Part shown: in pieces, positions 1-12,200 of the stretch
Position numbering within the stretch: position 1 is the first letter of the stretch
Layout: each line of letters starts with the position of its first letter
Assembly: GCF_023517775.1 (NCBI RefSeq)
Contig: NZ_CP082904.1
Coordinates: 4,238,230 to 4,302,229, forward strand
DNA: 64,000 nt
Direction: 5' to 3'
DNA from: Mixta hanseatica
GTDB taxonomy: Bacteria > Pseudomonadota > Gammaproteobacteria > Enterobacterales > Enterobacteriaceae
The notes under the pieces: model-generated
Database searches by the model: none
What the model was told of the DNA's origin: nothing
The model's input: only the letters and a program-made list of their open reading frames with translations
Translations under genes and position numbers: made by a program

Positions 1-129
1 TAATTCGTGAATTGCCGCTTCGATTTTTTCTTTAATCGGTTCACTCACAAAGCGGCTGTTATTAATGACGTGCGAGACCGTAGAGGTCGAGACGCCCGCT
101 AAGCGGGCGACATCTTTCATGGTAGCCAA
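1..129 (-). CDS. rbsR: Ribose operon repressor RbsR, N-terminal part (runs off the left edge)
   Basis: LacI-family DNA-binding regulator that represses the ribose operon until ribose binds. Only the first about 43 residues are in the window. They form the LacI-type helix-turn-helix headpiece, with [20 protein letters not shown] readable on the minus strand. E. coli RbsR begins MATMKDV; here the equivalent first codon is TTG at 127-129, followed by Ala-Thr and an in-frame ATG at 118-120. I chose the TTG by homology, and the ATG is the alternative. The gene lies five bases after the rbsK stop, so it is the last gene of the operon rbsDACBKR. The C-terminal sugar-binding domain is outside the window. 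Confidence 0.9.
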   Translation of the reverse strand, partial: MATMKDVARLAGVSTSTVSHVINNSRFVSEPIKEKIEAAIHEL

Positions 130-134
130 TCCGC

Positions 135-1064
135 TTACCCCTGCTGCTGTAAAAAGCGGTCAATCTCTTCACGCCAGGGCACAGAAGGCTGCGCACCGGG
201 CCGCGTTACGGCAATCGCCGCTGCCGCATGCGCAAAACGCACCGCCTGCGGCATTGGCTGCTGTTCCAGTAGCGCGGTAATCAATGCGCCGTTAAACGTA
301 TCGCCGGCGGCGATGGTATCCACCGCCTGAACGCGGAAGCCGGGAATACGCTGCCCTTTCCCTGCTTCGCTAAGCCAGACGCCACGGCTACCGAGCGTAA
401 TTAATACCTGGTCAATCCCTTTCCCATGCAGTACGGCAGCGGCGCGGGCCGCATCTTCATCGCTGTTTATCGCAATGCCGGTCAGCATTTCCGCTTCGGT
501 TTCGTTAGGGGTAATCATATCCACCAGCCCTAACAGCTCGTCCGATAATGGTGCCGCCGGGGCAGGATTAAGAATCACCCGCGTTTGATGCTGCCGGGCA
601 ATCTTTGCAGCCGCCAGCACGCTCTCCTGCGGCGATTCCAGCTGCATCAGCAATGCGGAGGCTCCGGCAATCACCTGCTGATGCTGCGCAACCACGTCCG
701 GCGTTAATGCCGCGTTGGCACCGGCATGAATCGCGATGCTGTTTTCGCCTTCGCGGTTAACGAAGATAAGCGCGACGCCGGTGTTGGCGCCATCAATAAC
801 AGAGACCGGGGTAGCGTCGATACGGTCAGCGGCTAACTGCTGCAGGATACGTTCGCCAATATCATCAGCGCCCACGCAGGCGATAAACGCGATATCTGCA
901 CCGCTGCGACCGGCGGCAACCGCCTGGTTTGCGCCTTTACCGCCAAAAGCGACCTGATACTGTTTCCCGATCACCGTTTCACCGGGCCGCGGAAACTGGG
1001 AAAGATTTAAAATATGATCGGCATTAATGCTGCCAAGGACAGCGAGTTTAGCGGTTTGCGTCAT
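135..1064 (-). CDS. rbsK: Ribokinase
   Basis: Phosphorylates D-ribose to ribose 5-phosphate with ATP in the cytoplasm, feeding the pentose phosphate pathway. The 309-residue protein is the usual length for the PfkB/ribokinase family. The N-terminal signature with [15 protein letters not shown] (about residues 41-55) binds sugar, and the C-terminal [10 protein letters not shown] segment carries the catalytic Asp and the anion hole. It follows rbsB by about 60 bases and precedes rbsR by five, as in E. coli, so it is very likely co-transcribed with the ribose transporter genes. Confidence 0.97.
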   Translation of the reverse strand: MTQTAKLAVLGSINADHILNLSQFPRPGETVIGKQYQVAFGGKGANQAVAAGRSGADIAFIACVGADDIGERILQQLAADRIDATPVSVIDGANTGVALIFVNREGENSIAIHAGANAALTPDVVAQHQQVIAGASALLMQLESPQESVLAAAKIARQHQTRVILNPAPAAPLSDELLGLVDMITPNETEAEMLTGIAINSDEDAARAAAVLHGKGIDQVLITLGSRGVWLSEAGKGQRIPGFRVQAVDTIAAGDTFNGALITALLEQQPMPQAVRFAHAAAAIAVTRPGAQPSVPWREEIDRFLQQQG

Positions 1065-1125
1065 TCGGGGTTCATCCAGAAAAGTGCGCCACCTGAACGG
1101 TGGCGCGTTGCCCTGCTTTTCTTTG

Positions 1126-2007
1126 TTATTTGGTGACCAGCTTCAGATCGACCGGATTGATAGCCTGTACTTTCTCGCCTTTTAACGCTTTATCAGCGGT
1201 CTGTACGCCTACCTGACCAATTTTTTCCGGCATCTGCGCGACGGTCGCGGCCAGTTTACCGCCTTCCACGGCTTTAACCCCATCAGCGGTGCCGTCGAAG
1301 CCCACTACCACCACATCAGATTTGCCGGCAGTTTGCAATGCTCGTAACGCACCCAGCGCCATTTCATCGTTTTGCGCAAACACCGCCTGCACGTCCGGAT
1401 GGGCCGTCAGCAGGTTCTGCATAACATTCAGACCCTTGGTACGATCGAAGTCGGCTGGCTGACTGGCCAGAATCTGAAACTTATGCGCATCGGCAGCCTG
1501 TTTGAAACCCTCGCCACGCTCACGCGCCGCGGAGGTACCGGCAATGCCCTGCAGCTCAATAATTTTTGCGCCTTCGCCCAATTTCTTAGCGATAAAGTCG
1601 CCGGCCATTTTTCCGCCGAAGCGGTTATCTGACGCCACGTGGCTGATAACTTTGCCCTGCGCCGCGACGCGGTCCAGTGTGATCACTGGAATATTCGCCT
1701 GGTTTGCCATTTTAACCGCATTCCCTACCGCATCCGAATCGGTGGGGTTGATCAGCAGCAATTTAGTGCCGCGTACGGTCAGATCCTGTACGTTCGCCAG
1801 CTCTTTCGCCGGGTTATTTTGTGAATCCAACACCACTAAATTGTATCCCAGCTTATCCGCTTCTTTTTGCGCGCCCTCTTTCAGAGAGACAAAGAAGGGG
1901 TTATTCAGCGTAGAGACCACCAGCGCGATAGTCTCTTTTGCCATTGCGTTGGCGCTGAGCGTGGCACCCAGTAATACCGCCAGTGCAGTCAGTTTTGTCA
2001 TTTTCAT
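1126..2007 (-). CDS. rbsB: Ribose ABC transporter, periplasmic binding protein
   Basis: Periplasmic ribose receptor that delivers sugar to the RbsAC permease and, in E. coli, also to the Trg chemoreceptor. The protein has 293 residues. An N-terminal signal peptide (basic MKMTK, hydrophobic core, cleavage probably after ANAMA) precedes the mature domain, which starts [16 protein letters not shown]. The Peripla_BP_4 fold motifs [17 protein letters not shown] and VGFDGT are clear and nearly identical to E. coli RbsB. It sits between rbsC and rbsK. Confidence 0.97.
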   Translation of the reverse strand: MKMTKLTALAVLLGATLSANAMAKETIALVVSTLNNPFFVSLKEGAQKEADKLGYNLVVLDSQNNPAKELANVQDLTVRGTKLLLINPTDSDAVGNAVKMANQANIPVITLDRVAAQGKVISHVASDNRFGGKMAGDFIAKKLGEGAKIIELQGIAGTSAARERGEGFKQAADAHKFQILASQPADFDRTKGLNVMQNLLTAHPDVQAVFAQNDEMALGALRALQTAGKSDVVVVGFDGTADGVKAVEGGKLAATVAQMPEKIGQVGVQTADKALKGEKVQAINPVDLKLVTK

Positions 2008-2030
2008 CTTTATATCCTTAGAGGTAAGCG

Positions 2031-3002
2031 CTATTTACTGCTTTTGTTATCCACCAGTACCGCCAACAAAATCACCACTGCTTTGACGATCATCTGATAG
2101 TAGGAAGAGACGCCCAACAGGTTGAGGCCATTATTCAGGAAGCCGAGGATCAGCGCGCCAATCAGCGTGCCCATAATGCGTCCTTTACCACCCGCCAGGC
2201 TGGTTCCGCCCAGTACCACCGCTGCGATGGCGTCCAGCTCATAGCCGGTGCCGGCGGTGGGCTGCGCGGAAGAGAGGCGAGCCACCTCAATGGTGCCTGC
2301 CAGCGCCGCCAGCATGCCGCTCAGCGCATAAACGATAACTTTAACGCGGTTGACATTGATGCCGGAGAGACGCGTTGCCGCTTCATTGCCGCCCAGCGCG
2401 TAGATGTAACGGCCGAGGCGCGTATGGTGCAGCATGTACCAGGCGGCGAAGAACACCACCGCCATCAGCCATACCGGCGTTGGAATGCCCAGCGGGCGGC
2501 CGATGCCAAACCAGCCGAACAGATCGGCATTGTCATCAAAGCCGGTATTCACCGGGCTGCCGTCGGTATAGACCATCGTAACGCCGCGCAGCAACAGCAT
2601 CATCACCAGCGTGGCGATAAAAGCCTGCACCTTTCCCCTGGCGACGATGGTGCCGGTAAGCGCGCCAATCGCGGCGCCCAATCCCAGCGCGGCGGCTACG
2701 GCCAGCAGCGCGTTAACTTCCAGCCCGACGATGGATGCTGCTACCGCGCCGGTTAGCGCCAGCAGCGAGCCCACAGAAAGATCAATGCCGGAGGTTAAAA
2801 TAACCAGCGTCATGCCCACTGCCATAATGGCGTTTACCGAGGTCTGTTGCAGAATATTGAACAGGTTATTCACGGTGAAAAAGTTCGGGCTCTGGCTGGC
2901 CACCACCGCAATCAGCACAATCAGGGCAATCAGCGACTTTTGCTCCAGCAGCCAGGCCTTGCTGAACCAGCGGCGACGAGCGGGTAAGGTTTGGGTACTC
3001 AT
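2031..3002 (-). CDS. rbsC: Ribose ABC transporter, permease
   Basis: Inner-membrane permease of the ribose importer; a homodimer forms the channel under RbsA. The 323-residue protein has many hydrophobic helices and the family motif around GIDLSVGS and [12 protein letters not shown] (the BPD_transp_2 EAA-like loop that contacts the ATPase). Its start overlaps the rbsA stop by four bases (ATGA), which indicates translational coupling. The long hydrophilic N-terminus ([11 protein letters not shown]) is cytoplasmic, as in E. coli. Confidence 0.96.
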   Translation of the reverse strand: MSTQTLPARRRWFSKAWLLEQKSLIALIVLIAVVASQSPNFFTVNNLFNILQQTSVNAIMAVGMTLVILTSGIDLSVGSLLALTGAVAASIVGLEVNALLAVAAALGLGAAIGALTGTIVARGKVQAFIATLVMMLLLRGVTMVYTDGSPVNTGFDDNADLFGWFGIGRPLGIPTPVWLMAVVFFAAWYMLHHTRLGRYIYALGGNEAATRLSGINVNRVKVIVYALSGMLAALAGTIEVARLSSAQPTAGTGYELDAIAAVVLGGTSLAGGKGRIMGTLIGALILGFLNNGLNLLGVSSYYQMIVKAVVILLAVLVDNKSSK

Positions 3003-4510
3003 AAATGGGCTAACTCCTCGCTGTGTTGCTTGCCTACGGCGGCAGCCATCAGGACTTCCTGCGTGGCTTGTTCAGTGGAAAATTCGCCGCTCAGGCGGCC
3101 TTCATGCATAACCAGAATGCGATCGCTCATTCCCAGCACTTCCGGCATTTCAGAAGAGACCAGAATGATGCTCAGCCCTTCTTCTTTAAACTGATTGATC
3201 AGCTGATAAATCTCTTTCTTGGCGCCGACATCTACGCCGCGCGTCGGCTCGTCAAGGATCAGGACATTAGGTCGCGTCATCAGGCCACGGGCAATGGCGA
3301 CTTTCTGCTGGTTACCGCCAGAAAGCAGGCCGATAATCTGATCCATGCCTGGCGTTTTGATATTAAACAGACGAATAAAGTCACTGACCGCCAACTGTTC
3401 GGCGCCGTGTTTGAGCCCGCCGCCGCCGTTGCTGAAATAGCTCAGCGCGGTTAGCGACATGTTCTCTTTCACCGACATCCCCAGCACCAGGCCATCACGT
3501 TTACGGTCTTCCGAGATATAAACAATGCCGTTAGCCAGGCCATCCTGCGGGGTGCGGATAGTTATCTCGCGCCCGTTCAGCAACACTTTGCCCGCGCGGC
3601 GCGGCAGCGCGCCGTACAATATTTTCATCAGCTCGGTGCGTCCGGCGCCCATCAATCCGGAGACGCCTAAAATCTCGCCTTTACGCAGCGTAAAGCTCAC
3701 GTTATCAATACCCGGGCCGCTGAGGTTTTCTACCTGCAGGCGGATCTCGCCCGGCGCCTTATCCAGACGCGGATACTGATCTTCCAGCTTGCGTCCCACC
3801 ATCATTTCAATCAGCGAAGCTTCCGTAAGCGTATCGACGCTGCGTTCGGCAATAAACTGTCCGTCACGGAAAACCGTTACGTCATCGCAAATTTCAAAAA
3901 TTTCCTTCATGCGATGGGAGATATAAACAATGCCGCAGCCTTGCGCTTTCAGTTCGTTAATCACCCGAAACAGCGATACCGTTTCGGTATCGGTTAGCGC
4001 ATCGGTAGGCTCATCCATCACAATTACTTTTGATTCAAAGCTCAGTACTTTGGCGATTTCCACCATCTGCTGATCGCCGATAGAGAGATCGCCCACCAGC
4101 CGATGGCTGGTAAAACGCAGGTTAAGCCGTTTGAGCAGCGCATCCGCTTCGGCATGCATCTTTTTCCAGTCGATACGGCCAAAACGATTAACGAATTCAC
4201 GTCCCAGGAAAATATTCTCGGCGATGGAGAGCTGCGGGATCAGGTTCAGTTCCTGATGAATAATGCCGATGCCCGCCTCCTGTGAGGCTTTCGGCCCGCT
4301 GAAGTGCGTCTCTTCGCCCAGCCACTGCAACGACCCGGCATCACGTTTATAAATGCCGGTCAGCACTTTCATCATGGTGGACTTGCCCGCGCCGTTTTCC
4401 CCCACCAGCGCCATGACCCGACCGGGATAAACGGCAAGCGAAGCGCCATTCAACGCCTTGACGCCGGGAAAGGATTTTTCGATGCCTTTTAGTTGCAGTA
4501 GCGGTTGCAT
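2999..4510 (-). CDS. rbsA: Ribose ABC transporter, duplicated ATP-binding protein
   Basis: Drives ribose import by ATP hydrolysis. The 503-residue protein has two tandem ABC domains. The first has a full Walker A (GENGAGKST, near residue 37), an ABC signature region [10 protein letters not shown] and Walker [12 protein letters not shown]. The second has a degenerate P-loop (GLMGAGRTE), the signature LSGGNQQKV and Walker [13 protein letters not shown]. This is typical of sugar importers of the RbsA/MglA type. It lies seven bases after rbsD and overlaps rbsC by four bases. Confidence 0.97.
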   Translation of the reverse strand: MQPLLQLKGIEKSFPGVKALNGASLAVYPGRVMALVGENGAGKSTMMKVLTGIYKRDAGSLQWLGEETHFSGPKASQEAGIGIIHQELNLIPQLSIAENIFLGREFVNRFGRIDWKKMHAEADALLKRLNLRFTSHRLVGDLSIGDQQMVEIAKVLSFESKVIVMDEPTDALTDTETVSLFRVINELKAQGCGIVYISHRMKEIFEICDDVTVFRDGQFIAERSVDTLTEASLIEMMVGRKLEDQYPRLDKAPGEIRLQVENLSGPGIDNVSFTLRKGEILGVSGLMGAGRTELMKILYGALPRRAGKVLLNGREITIRTPQDGLANGIVYISEDRKRDGLVLGMSVKENMSLTALSYFSNGGGGLKHGAEQLAVSDFIRLFNIKTPGMDQIIGLLSGGNQQKVAIARGLMTRPNVLILDEPTRGVDVGAKKEIYQLINQFKEEGLSIILVSSEMPEVLGMSDRILVMHEGRLSGEFSTEQATQEVLMAAAVGKQHSEELAHL

Positions 4511-4517
4511 AGCAGCC

Positions 4518-4937
4518 TCAGAAGGTCACGCCGGCGGCCAGGATAATATTCGCGTAGGGCGTACATTCCCCGCTGCGAATCACCGCCTGGCTCCGTTGCG
4601 TTAAGGTTTTAAATTGTTCATGGGGAACATAGGTGATAGCGATGTTATTGCCCTGCTGCTGCTGCAGCACATTCAGCAGCGCGATCAGCTCGTCATGCAG
4701 CCCGGCATTATGCGTGCGGATCTCTTCCGCAATAATGGCGCTTTCCACCTGCATTTCATGCGTGACGGCCTGCGTCACCTGCAAAAAGCTGGGGATCCCG
4801 TGCGTTACCGCCAGATCGATACGCTGCGGACCGGCAGGAATCGGCAGCCCGGCATCGCCAATCGTCAGGCTGTCGGTATGGCCAAGACGCGCCACCAGGG
4901 TGGAAATATCCGCGTTAAGTAAGGTGCCTTTTTTCAT
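4518..4937 (-). CDS. rbsD: D-ribose pyranase
   Basis: Interconverts the pyranose and furanose forms of ribose so that ribokinase receives its substrate. The 139-residue protein has the family length. His20 in the RLGHTD motif is the residue known to be catalytic in the RbsD/FucU family, and the conserved DAGLPIP follows it. It is the first gene of the operon, with the operator-promoter region directly upstream. Confidence 0.96.
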   Translation of the reverse strand: MKKGTLLNADISTLVARLGHTDSLTIGDAGLPIPAGPQRIDLAVTHGIPSFLQVTQAVTHEMQVESAIIAEEIRTHNAGLHDELIALLNVLQQQQGNNIAITYVPHEQFKTLTQRSQAVIRSGECTPYANIILAAGVTF

Positions 4938-4950
4938 GATGCGCTCCTGA

Positions 4951-5042
4951 GCGAAACGTTTCGCCAGACGCGAGTGTCAGAAAAAGCAGTGAAGTTGACA
5001 ACAGGAAGGTGGCGAAACTGTGATCGCTATCGAAACGTTTCG
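4951..5042 (-). promoter_or_regulatory. rbs operon control region: two RbsR-type operators, promoter and CRP-like site
   Basis: Two perfect palindromes flank the promoter: GCGAAACGTTTCGC at 4951-4964 and CGAAACGTTTCG at 5031-5042, with centres about 79 bp apart. They match the known E. coli RbsR operator core. Between them on the minus strand lies a -35 TTGTCA (4996-5001) followed by a weak -10. A CRP-like half-site pair, TTCGA and TCACA spaced by six bases, overlaps the upstream operator. Two operators spaced this way could support looping repression; that is inference. Confidence 0.75.
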
Positions 5043-5072
5043 CTGGCGTGCGGAGAAATTTGATTTAGGTGC

Positions 5073-5099
5073 AGAAACGGGCCGATGACGGCCCGTTTC
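5073..5099 (-). terminator. Terminator-like hairpin after budC
   Basis: A perfect 10-bp stem, gaaacgggcc paired with ggcccgtttc, has a 7-base loop and lies just downstream of the budC stop on the minus strand. The following bases are only moderately T-rich. It probably ends the bud transcript and separates it from the rbs control region. Confidence 0.65.
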
Positions 5100-5105
5100 C
5101 AGGGA

Positions 5106-7587
<2,482 letters not shown>

Positions 7588-7607
7588 TTCTTCTCCTGTG
7601 GCGGGAA

Positions 7608-8390
7608 TTAGCTTTCTACGGCGCGAATGGCGCTGTCGAGGTCGTCCGGGCTGAGGTTAGCCTGCAGGAAATCACGATCTTCCGGCAGATCGACCACCAG
7701 CTTGCTAATGGCGCCGAAGGTCAGCACGCCGGACTCCAGGCTATAATCGAGTACGTGACCGCCACCCTGGCGATCGTCGGTAATGAAGTGTTCGTGATAG
7801 CCCGCTACGTTAATGCCCTGCATATACTGCGGCGTACGAAAGCCGATCAGCACGCCATCGCGCTGGTTAAAATGGAAGGTGGGTTGCTGCTCAATAGCCT
7901 CCATCATCGGTTTATAAGGACGATGTTGGCAGGGAACGGTACGTGTCTGCACCTGCTGAAAATGGCCATCAATGCGCAACGCGCAGAACTGGTTGTCGGA
8001 TGCGATTTGCTGATTAATGATTTCATGCACCGCATCACGGTCGGCAACGCCATCAAAACGATGCTGATACTGTGGGCAGAAAAAAGTCATTACGGCAAAC
8101 GGCGTACGCTGGTGAGGCTGTGCCGCATTGGCGCTGCCGTCGGCGCGCAGTTGATACACCTGACTGTTAAAGACGATCATTTCACCATCAAGGTGATTAA
8201 AGGTTCCCAGGCCGAAATCCCCTTTTTTCAGCAGATCGGCAATGGTTTTTGAACCTTCATAAACCCCGCTCAGCAAGGCGCTCATTAGCGAGGTCTGATA
8301 GATTACGCTTTCTGGTTGTTCATCGCGCAGCGCACCGATCGTTTCTGCAAGCTGTTTCTCGCATGAACAATCAGTTACAGAATGTGACAT
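7608..8390 (-). CDS. budA: Alpha-acetolactate decarboxylase
   Basis: Decarboxylates 2-acetolactate to (R)-acetoin. I place the start at the ATG giving [10 protein letters not shown] because GAGGGGAGAATC precedes it as a strong ribosome-binding site; an in-frame ATG ten codons upstream has none. The 260-residue product has the family core [16 protein letters not shown] and the zinc-binding cluster [16 protein letters not shown], in which the histidines are metal ligands. It is the first gene of budABC and is transcribed away from budR. Confidence 0.95.
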   Translation of the reverse strand: MSHSVTDCSCEKQLAETIGALRDEQPESVIYQTSLMSALLSGVYEGSKTIADLLKKGDFGLGTFNHLDGEMIVFNSQVYQLRADGSANAAQPHQRTPFAVMTFFCPQYQHRFDGVADRDAVHEIINQQIASDNQFCALRIDGHFQQVQTRTVPCQHRPYKPMMEAIEQQPTFHFNQRDGVLIGFRTPQYMQGINVAGYHEHFITDDRQGGGHVLDYSLESGVLTFGAISKLVVDLPEDRDFLQANLSPDDLDSAIRAVES

Positions 8391-8495
8391 GATTCTCCCC
8401 TCTGCACAAAAGGTTAACACTGTTTAACTATATGTTGGCGCAGTTGAATGGGAGAATCCAATACAGAAAGCCCTTCACTTTGAGACGTTTTAGAT
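8391..8495. promoter_or_regulatory. Divergent budA / budR control region
   Basis: About 105 bases separate the budA and budR starts. An inverted repeat GTTAA-N6-TTAAC lies at 8413-8428, which suits the T-N11-A type of site bound by LysR-family regulators. It is a candidate BudR operator. No promoter hexamers were assigned with confidence. Confidence 0.5.
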
Positions 8496-9392
8496 ATGGA
8501 ACTACGGTATCTTCGTTATTTCGTCGCCGTTGCGCAGACGCGTAACTTCACGCGAGCGGCTGAAATGCTGGGTATTTCTCAGCCGCCGTTAAGCCAGCAA
8601 ATATTGCGTCTGGAACGTGAAATAGGCACGCCGCTGCTGAAACGGCTGACGCGCGGCGTGGAACTCACCGAGGCCGGAGAGGCGTTCTATCAGGATGCCT
8701 GCCAGATCCTTGAGCTAACCGGGCATGCGCTGGAAAAGGCGAAAGGCATTGCGCGCGGCGTGACGGGTAAACTGTCGCTGGGTTTCGCCAGTTCCGTGGC
8801 CTTTCATCAGGATATTTTTCGTCTGCTGCAGAGGTTCCAACAGCAATTTCCGTCGGTAACGCTGCTGCCGCGCGAGGCCAGTATGTCTTCATTGATGCAG
8901 GATCTGCAGGAGGGGTTACTGGATGCGGCTTTTGTGCGCTTGCCGTGTGAAACCAGCAAAACGTTTAATCTGAAGCTGATCGCCAGTGAAAAGATGCAAA
9001 TCGTTCTGCATGATGCCCATCCGCTCAGCGGCCAGCAGGAAATTTCACTCACTCAGCTCAGCGATACGCCCATGGTGATGTTTCCCCGCGAGATCGCGCC
9101 CAGCCTGTATGAGTCGATTATCAGCGCCTGCGTGCGCGCGGGCTTCCAGCCGCAAACCGGTCCACATGCGCCGCAGCTCTCTTCGGTAATCGGCATGGTT
9201 TCGGCAGGCTTTGGGTTTGCGCTGGTGCCGCAATCCCTCAGCTGCGTGGCTATGCCAAATATCAGCTATCATCCCTGTCAGGAAGCGTCGCTGACCACCG
9301 ATATTGCGCTGGCCTGGCGACGCTGGGATCGCTCTCCTACGTTGCAGCATCTGTTGGATACGCTAACGCAGCAGCTGAATGCTAAAAATTAG
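8496..9392 (+). CDS. budR: LysR-family regulator of the bud operon
   Basis: The 298-residue protein has an N-terminal winged helix-turn-helix (MELRYLRYFVAVAQTRNFTRAAEMLGISQPPLSQQ) and a C-terminal periplasmic-binding-protein-like effector domain. The divergent position next to budA matches BudR/AlsR, which activates butanediol genes in response to acetate and low pH in Klebsiella and Bacillus. The assignment rests on context and family; the effector is inferred. Its TAG stop overlaps the stop of the convergent ygiW by two bases. Confidence 0.88.
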   Translation: MELRYLRYFVAVAQTRNFTRAAEMLGISQPPLSQQILRLEREIGTPLLKRLTRGVELTEAGEAFYQDACQILELTGHALEKAKGIARGVTGKLSLGFASSVAFHQDIFRLLQRFQQQFPSVTLLPREASMSSLMQDLQEGLLDAAFVRLPCETSKTFNLKLIASEKMQIVLHDAHPLSGQQEISLTQLSDTPMVMFPREIAPSLYESIISACVRAGFQPQTGPHAPQLSSVIGMVSAGFGFALVPQSLSCVAMPNISYHPCQEASLTTDIALAWRRWDRSPTLQHLLDTLTQQLNAKN

Positions 9393-9790
9393 CCCTGAAT
9401 TTTGCGCACCTGTTTTACTTCCAGCTGCGCATCATTAAAGGCTTTATCCAGTTCGCCCTGCAGCTCAACTTTATCGCCTGGGGCGACGCTCTGGCCTTTC
9501 CAGTCTTCATCATCGATTTCTACCGAAAGCGTACCGGTTTGATCCTGGAACAGATAATCATCATCGCTGAGACGCTTTACGATATTGCCGCGTACGGTAA
9601 TCCAGCTGTCATCCTTCATCTCTTTCGCTTCTTTTACCGTAACCACATTTTGCGGCCCCTTAAAGCCGCCTTGCTGGCTCTGGGCCTGATTCTGCGGGGC
9701 GTTCGGATCGACAAAACCGCCGGTTTGCGCCGCCAGCGCCGGCATCGTGAACAGGGCAACAATCGCAACCATTGCAGCATGCTTTTTCAT
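9389..9790 (-). CDS. ygiW: YgiW-type periplasmic BOF (bacterial OB-fold) protein
   Basis: Small periplasmic stress protein of the BOF family. The 133-residue product starts with a signal peptide (MKKHAAMVAIVALFTMPALA, cleavage near AAQ) and a Gln/Asn/Gly-rich linker. An OB-fold domain follows, with VKEAKEMKDDSWITVRGNI and YLFQDQTGTLSVEIDDEDW. YgiW lies next to qseBC in E. coli and Salmonella, as here, where the genes are divergent. The family is linked to resistance to peroxide, cadmium and acid; its exact molecular role is not settled. Confidence 0.88.
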   Translation of the reverse strand: MKKHAAMVAIVALFTMPALAAQTGGFVDPNAPQNQAQSQQGGFKGPQNVVTVKEAKEMKDDSWITVRGNIVKRLSDDDYLFQDQTGTLSVEIDDEDWKGQSVAPGDKVELQGELDKAFNDAQLEVKQVRKIQG

Positions 9791-9848
9791 CAGAATTCCC
9801 TCTTGGGTTAATGGCTCGGATAGATGTTGCTAAGTACAGCACAGGGTT

Positions 9849-9865
9849 CTTAACAGGATCTTAAG
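9849..9865. promoter_or_regulatory. QseB/PmrA-type box between ygiW and qseB
   Basis: CTTAAC-N5-CTTAAG is a direct repeat with 11-base periodicity, close to the PmrA consensus YTTAAK-N5-YTTAAK that QseB-family regulators also recognise. It lies 59 bases upstream of ygiW on its strand and 115 bases upstream of qseB. It could serve both genes. The match is seen; the binding is inferred. Confidence 0.6.
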
Positions 9866-9979
9866 ACGCGCCATCTTTTTCTTAGTTTGTTGTCTGTACG
9901 CAATATTTGCCGTCTATTCCTGTACAAGCGAATCGTTTCTTCCGTATAACGGCGACAGGAAAAGAGACAGGGAAACCCT

Positions 9980-10642
9980 ATGCGCATTCTGTTAATTGAA
10001 GACGATCGTTTAATTGGTGACGGCATCAAGGCCGGGCTGGGCAAGCTGGGTTTTAGCGTTGACTGGATCATGGATGGCGAGCAGGGAATGGTGGCGCTAC
10101 AGGCGGCAACTTATGATGCCGTGGTGCTGGATCTTAGCCTGCCGCAGCGCGACGGTATGGATATTTTGCGCAGCTGGCGTAGCCGCGGCGAAGATATTCC
10201 GGTGCTGATTTTAACCGCGCGCGATGCCGTGGCGCAGCGGGTGGAAGGCTTACAGCAGGGCGCGGATGATTACCTTTGCAAACCCTTTGCGCTCAGTGAG
10301 GTGGCCGCGCGACTGCAGGCGCTGATTCGCCGCCGTCACGGTCAGCTGCAGCCCACCTTAACCCACGGCACGCTGACGCTAGATCCCGCGGCGCGTACGG
10401 TCATGCTGGATAATGCGCCTGTCGAACTGAAACCGCGCGAACTGGCGCTGCTGGAACTGTTTATGCTCAATGCCGGACGGGTGCTGACGCGGGCGCAGCT
10501 GGAGGAGAAGCTCTACAGCTGGGATCAGGATGTCTCCAGCAATGCGGTGGAAGTGCATATCCATCATTTGCGTAAAAAGCTGGGCAACAGTTTTATTCGT
10601 ACCGTGCACGGCGTGGGTTATACGCTGGGAGCGACGCAATGA
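9980..10642 (+). CDS. qseB: Response regulator QseB
   Basis: OmpR-family response regulator paired with QseC. The 220-residue product has a receiver domain with phosphoacceptor Asp51 (VVLDLSLP), the acidic pair EDD near residues 7-9 and the conserved Lys in CKPF. A C-terminal winged-helix domain follows ([14 protein letters not shown] to [11 protein letters not shown]). It overlaps qseC by four bases. In E. coli QseBC affects flagella and virulence genes. Confidence 0.92.
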   Translation: MRILLIEDDRLIGDGIKAGLGKLGFSVDWIMDGEQGMVALQAATYDAVVLDLSLPQRDGMDILRSWRSRGEDIPVLILTARDAVAQRVEGLQQGADDYLCKPFALSEVAARLQALIRRRHGQLQPTLTHGTLTLDPAARTVMLDNAPVELKPRELALLELFMLNAGRVLTRAQLEEKLYSWDQDVSSNAVEVHIHHLRKKLGNSFIRTVHGVGYTLGATQ

Positions 10643-11988
10643 AGCAGATGAGCCTGCGCGCGCGGTTGATGATCGGCTTCCTCCTGCTCACGGTAATAAG
10701 CTGGGGGGCAGCGAGCGTCAGCGCCTGGTTCCAGGCGCGTCATACCATCAATGAACTGTTTGATACGCAGCAGATGCTGTTCGCTAAGCGGCTAATTACC
10801 CTTAACCCGGCGGATCTGAGCCGTTCCACGCTACCTGCGACCAAAAAAGTGTTGTCCGATCATCATGGCGCGCAGGAAGACGATGCGCTGGCTTTCGCTA
10901 TTTTTAGCCGCACGGGAGAGCGGGTATTTGACGACGGCGATAACGGTAAAAATTTTGTTTTTGAGCCGCATTATCGCGGTTTTCGCGACGGTAAGCTGCA
11001 CGATGATGATGAGCTCTGGCGAATGATCTGGCTGAATACGCCTGACGGTCGCTATGTGGTGGCGGTGGGCCAGGAGTGGGAATATCGCGATGAGATGACC
11101 GGCGCGGTGGTGCACAGCACGCTTTTACCGTGGCTATTCGCCTTACCGCTGATGATTATCCTGCTGCTGTGGCTGTTACAGCGCGAACTGGCGCCGTTAA
11201 AACAGATCGCCCACCAGCTGCAGCGCCGCTCACCGGATGATAGCGCCGCCCTTAATGCCGCCAGGCTACCCTCTGAAGTCAGACCGATGGTTGACGCCCT
11301 GAACGGCCTCTTTTCGCGCATTCATCAGATGCTGCTACGCGAACGGCGGTTTACCTCCGATGCCGCGCATGAACTGCGCAGCCCGCTGGCGGCATTAAAG
11401 GTGCAAAGCGAAGTGGTGCAGCTGGCGCATGACGATGCTGAGATGCGTCAGCATGCGCTGGTCAATCTGGATGCCGGCATCGATCGCGCCACGCGGCTGG
11501 TGGATCAGTTGCTAACGCTTTCCCGTCTGGATGCGCAGCGAACACTGGCGGAAAGCGAAACGGTCGATTTAGCGCAGCTGACGCGGCAGGCGATTGTAGA
11601 TCAGGATAGCGCCGCGCAGCGTGCCGGAATCACCCTTCGGCTGGAAAACCTGGCGGGCGGCTCTCTGCCTTTTCAGGGACATGCGCTGTTGCTCTCTCTG
11701 CTGCTGCGTAACCTGCTGGATAATGCCATTCGTTACGGGCATCCCGGCGTCACGGTAACGGTGACGCTGCGGCAACGGCAGCTGGAGATAAGCGATGACG
11801 GGCCAGGCGTAAGCGAAGAGGCGCTACAGCGTATCGGCGAACGTTTTTACCGGCCGCCGGGGCAGGAGAAATCAGGCAGCGGGCTGGGATTATCGATCGT
11901 GCAGCATATCGCCGCGATACATAGCATGCGGATGCGGTTGGCGAATCGACCGCAGGGCGGCTTCAGCGTAACGTTCGAACTGCCGTAA
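10639..11988 (+). CDS. qseC: Sensor histidine kinase QseC
   Basis: Inner-membrane sensor kinase for QseB. The 449-residue product has a first membrane helix (residues about 10-30), a periplasmic sensor region, and a second helix ([19 protein letters not shown], about 160-180). Next come a HAMP-like linker, the dimerisation/phosphoacceptor H-box [16 protein letters not shown] with His244, and the ATP-binding N, G1 and G2 boxes ([24 protein letters not shown]). In E. coli it responds to AI-3 and adrenergic signals; this ligand is not proven here. Confidence 0.92.
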   Translation: MKQMSLRARLMIGFLLLTVISWGAASVSAWFQARHTINELFDTQQMLFAKRLITLNPADLSRSTLPATKKVLSDHHGAQEDDALAFAIFSRTGERVFDDGDNGKNFVFEPHYRGFRDGKLHDDDELWRMIWLNTPDGRYVVAVGQEWEYRDEMTGAVVHSTLLPWLFALPLMIILLLWLLQRELAPLKQIAHQLQRRSPDDSAALNAARLPSEVRPMVDALNGLFSRIHQMLLRERRFTSDAAHELRSPLAALKVQSEVVQLAHDDAEMRQHALVNLDAGIDRATRLVDQLLTLSRLDAQRTLAESETVDLAQLTRQAIVDQDSAAQRAGITLRLENLAGGSLPFQGHALLLSLLLRNLLDNAIRYGHPGVTVTVTLRQRQLEISDDGPGVSEEALQRIGERFYRPPGQEKSGSGLGLSIVQHIAAIHSMRMRLANRPQGGFSVTFELP

Positions 11989-12010
11989 GGAAAACTTCAA
12001 AAAAGTGCCT

Positions 12011-12125
12011 GCACGCAGGTGTTCAGGCCGATCGTAAAGACGCAAACAGCGTCATCCCTGACAGCTCGGCCCGTGCCGTCCCAGTCCGCGGGACGCTTTA
12101 CTCTTCATCCTGAACACCCGCGTGC
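12011..12125. repeat. Intergenic palindromic element, copy 1
   Basis: An approximately 115-bp structured element between the convergent ends of qseC and kup. The outer arms gcacgcaggtgttcagg (12011-12027) and cctgaacacccgcgtgc (12109-12125) pair over 17 bp with one wobble. Inside are the short hairpin gacgc-aaaca-gcgtc, the conserved core catccctgacagctcggc, an imperfect cccgtg/cgcggg hairpin and ggacgctttactctt. The core recurs at 60795-60906 with different but still self-complementary arms. The rest of 11989-12200 holds nothing else I recognise. The family has no name that I recall. Confidence 0.85.
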
Positions 12126-12200
12126 TTTGAGCTGGGCATTTATCTGTTTGAAAACATCTAATTACCCGAAAGCTAGCGTAACCACCTTCAGATTATCGCG

